A stretch of DNA of 64,000 nt from Patulibacter minatonensis DSM 18081 (GTDB lineage: Bacteria; Actinomycetota; Thermoleophilia; Solirubrobacterales; Solirubrobacteraceae). The number at the start of each line of letters is the position of its first letter. Positions within the stretch are counted from its first letter, which is position 1. The position numbers and the translations under genes are program-made. The stretch is taken from contig NZ_KI912613.1 of the NCBI RefSeq assembly GCF_000519325.1, positions 5,058,171 through 5,122,170 of the forward strand. Direction: 5' to 3'. Below are positions 62,044 to 64,000 of this stretch, piece after piece. Under the pieces are notes generated by a model that saw only the letters and a program-made list of their open reading frames with translations, was not told the origin of the DNA and did not search any database.

Positions 62044-63417
62044 TCAGAATCGCGCTCCCGGTCCGGCGCCGCGACCTCGACGGAGGTCCGCCACCAGGTG
62101 CAGGGAGCCGGTGACGAGCACCGTACCGCGCGATCCGGCAAGTGTACGGGCCCGGAGCAGGGCGTCGTGCGCACCCTCCACGACGTGGACGTCCCGGCCG
62201 GCGAGCGCGGTGCCCGCGGCCTGCGCCAGGGCGTCCGCCGGCAGTCGGCGCGGGTTCGACGGCGCGGTGGCCACGAGGACGTCGCACCAGCGGTCGAACG
62301 CGGCGAGCATCCCCGCCGGATCCTTGTCGTCGAGCACCCCGACGACCGCCACCACCGGCCGGGACGGCGCGGCGTCGTCGAGCGCGCCGGCCAGGGCCTC
62401 GAAGCCGGCCTCGTTGTGCGCGCCGTCGTGGATCACCACGACGCCGTCCTCGCCGGGTCCCGGGCGCTCGACGGTCTCGAAGCGGCCGGGGACGACGACG
62501 TGGGTGGCGACCTCGCGCTCGGCCGCGTGGTCGCGGTCCGCGCCCGGGCCCAGGTGCGCACCGACCGCGGCGATCGCCGTCGCGAGGTTGCGGCGCTGGT
62601 AGCGGGCCGCGCCGGGGGTCGGGACGTCGGCGCCGGGGTCCGGGTCGGCCTCGACGACCGTCCCGCCCTGCTCGGCCGCGCGGGCCTCGGCGACGTCGTG
62701 GGCGGACGACGGCAGCCCGTCGGCGAGGACGAGCGTCCCGCCCGGCCGGAGCACGGCGACCTTCTCGGCGGCGATCTCGGCCACGGTGTCGCCGAGCCAG
62801 CGGGTGTGCTCCAGCGAGATCGAGGTGAGGACCGCGACGGCCGGGCGTGGCGTCCCGTCCGGCCCCGGGCGTCGGGCGTCGGGCAGGACGTTGGTGGCGT
62901 CCCAGCGGCCGCCGAGCCCGGCCTCGACGACGGCGCAGGCGACGCCGGACTCCGCGAGGACGAGGAACGCCGCGGCCGTCACGGCCTCGAACTGCGTGAC
63001 CGGTCCGTCGAGGGCGTCGTCCGCGGCCTCCGGTCCGTCGGCCTCCAGCGCCTCGGCCGCCTCCCGGACCCGCTCCACCGCCGCCGCGAAGAGCCCCGGC
63101 GCGGCGGGCTCGCCGTCGACCATCACGCGCTCGCGGAACGACACGAGGTGCGGCGACACGTACGCGCCCGACCGCACGCCGCGGCGGGCCAGGAGCGCCG
63201 CCGCCATCGTCACGGTCGACGTCTTCCCGTTGGACCCGACGACGTGGATCGCCTCGAAGCGGGTCTGCGGGTCGCCGAGGCGCCGCAGCAGCGCGGCCAT
63301 CCGGGCGAGGCCGGGCCGGATGCCGAAGAGCTCCCGGCCGAGCAGCCACTCCTCGGCGGCGCGCAGGCGATCGTCGGACCCGAGCTCGTCCTCGCCGGAC
63401 GGGACGTCGGCGATCAC
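62044..63417 (-). CDS. folC: Folylpolyglutamate synthase/dihydrofolate synthase
   Basis: 457 aa. Adds glutamate to (dihydro)folate using ATP. P-loop VVGSNGKTSTV, YVSPHLVSFRERV, VEAGLGGRWDATN, ILTSISLEHT-type strand (LTSISLEHTRWLGDT), RFETVERPG and DGAHN. GTG 63417 overlaps the valS stop (GTGA). Confidence 0.95.
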   Translation of the reverse strand: MIADVPSGEDELGSDDRLRAAEEWLLGRELFGIRPGLARMAALLRRLGDPQTRFEAIHVVGSNGKTSTVTMAAALLARRGVRSGAYVSPHLVSFRERVMVDGEPAAPGLFAAAVERVREAAEALEADGPEAADDALDGPVTQFEAVTAAAFLVLAESGVACAVVEAGLGGRWDATNVLPDARRPGPDGTPRPAVAVLTSISLEHTRWLGDTVAEIAAEKVAVLRPGGTLVLADGLPSSAHDVAEARAAEQGGTVVEADPDPGADVPTPGAARYQRRNLATAIAAVGAHLGPGADRDHAAEREVATHVVVPGRFETVERPGPGEDGVVVIHDGAHNEAGFEALAGALDDAAPSRPVVAVVGVLDDKDPAGMLAAFDRWCDVLVATAPSNPRRLPADALAQAAGTALAGRDVHVVEGAHDALLRARTLAGSRGTVLVTGSLHLVADLRRGRGAGPGARF

Positions 63418-64000
63418 AGGGTGCGGAGCTCCTCGCGGAGCGCATCGACCTTCGCGCGCTCGGCGGCGATCACCTCCGCCGGCGCCCGGGAGACGAACTT
63501 CTCGTTCGACAGGCGGCCCTCGGTCGACGCGATCGCCTGCTCGACCTCGGCGCGGCGCTTCTCCACGCGGGCGCGCTCGGCCTCGGGGTCGACGTGCTCG
63601 CCGGCGAGGATCGCCAGCTGACCGCCGGGGATCGCCACGGGGACGGCGTCGCCGGCGTCGGTCGAGGACTCCAGGCGGGCGAGGCGCGCGATCAGGGCGA
63701 GCGCCTCGTCGTCGTAGCCCTCGGCCTCCACGCGAACCGGCAGGACCGGGCCGGGCGGCACGTTGGCGCCGTTGCGCCACGAGCGGACGGTCGTGATGAC
63801 GTCGATGACCCGGCCGAGGCGCTCCTCGGCGTCGGACGACAGCAGCGCGTCGTCGGTGGCCGGCAGCGGCGAGACGGCGAGCAGCCCCTCCGCCCCGGGC
63901 AGGGTCGACCAGGACTCCTCGGTCACGAACGGGATCACCGGGTGCGCGATCTGGAGCGTCCGGCGCAGGGCCCAGCCGAGCACGCGGGCGAGGTCGGGGT
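63414..64000 (-). CDS. valS: Valyl-tRNA synthetase, C-terminal part (runs off the window end)
   Basis: About 195 codons. Anticodon-binding region (QIAHPVIPFVTEESWSTLPG, VITTVRSWRNGANVPP) and the C-terminal coiled-coil tRNA arm (VEKRRAEVEQAIASTEGRLS, NEKFVSRAPAEVI). The catalytic HIGH and KMSKS regions lie beyond the edge. Confidence 0.93.
   Translation of the reverse strand, partial: PDLARVLGWALRRTLQIAHPVIPFVTEESWSTLPGAEGLLAVSPLPATDDALLSSDAEERLGRVIDVITTVRSWRNGANVPPGPVLPVRVEAEGYDDEALALIARLARLESSTDAGDAVPVAIPGGQLAILAGEHVDPEAERARVEKRRAEVEQAIASTEGRLSNEKFVSRAPAEVIAAERAKVDALREELRTL

Overview
The window is very GC-rich, with long open antisense frames, GTG starts and ATGA/GTGA gene overlaps. It looks like chromosome of an actinobacterium of the Thermoleophilia/Solirubrobacterales type (Patulibacter-, Conexibacter- or Solirubrobacter-like). 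The pointers are Ala/Pro/Thr-rich exported proteins with basic C-terminal domains, small exported proteins with an N-terminal membrane anchor and a Cys-containing C-terminal domain, and the gene order valS-folC ... mreBCD-mrdA-rodA-rne-rplU-rpmA. The lineage is my inference. I saw no rRNA, tRNA, CRISPR array, transposase or phage gene.

1-22.6 kb is a cell-envelope and probable phosphate-response region. It holds the start of pstS, a second PstS-like protein with a Pro-Thr linker, a membrane protein with a degenerate phosphoesterase-like domain, a translationally coupled five-gene operon on the minus strand (three large beta-propeller-like exported proteins, a small exported protein and a three-domain murein hydrolase), a matching two-gene plus-strand operon, an FtsH-type protease and a winged-helix protein. 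The intergenic regions carry GTGAAC/GTTCAC hexamers at an 11-bp period, the architecture of PHO boxes.

22.7-30.3 kb is a cluster of small unknown helical proteins around a SigB/SigF-type sigma factor. It includes two DUF2294 (MpsC-type) paralogs, a PAS-domain protein and a small hydrolase.

30.3-33.8 kb holds a Baeyer-Villiger-type monooxygenase with a palindromic operator, a nucleotidyl cyclase fused to a YHS-like domain, and a secreted glycoside-hydrolase-like protein.

33.8-64 kb is a minus-strand housekeeping backbone in a conserved order: valS, folC, ndk, maf, mreB, mreC, mreD, mrdA, rodA, rne, rplU, rpmA, obgE, proB, proA, nadD, rsfS. From rpmA onward it is broken three times. Break one holds an SDR, a small membrane protein, an AbiEi/DUF559 pseudogene and inverted repeats. 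Break two holds an EamA transporter, an unknown protein (both of lower GC) and an IclR regulator. Break three holds a two-component system, an ABC exporter and two tandem secreted paralogs. The backbone covers cell-shape and wall synthesis, RNA processing, ribosome assembly, proline and NAD synthesis.
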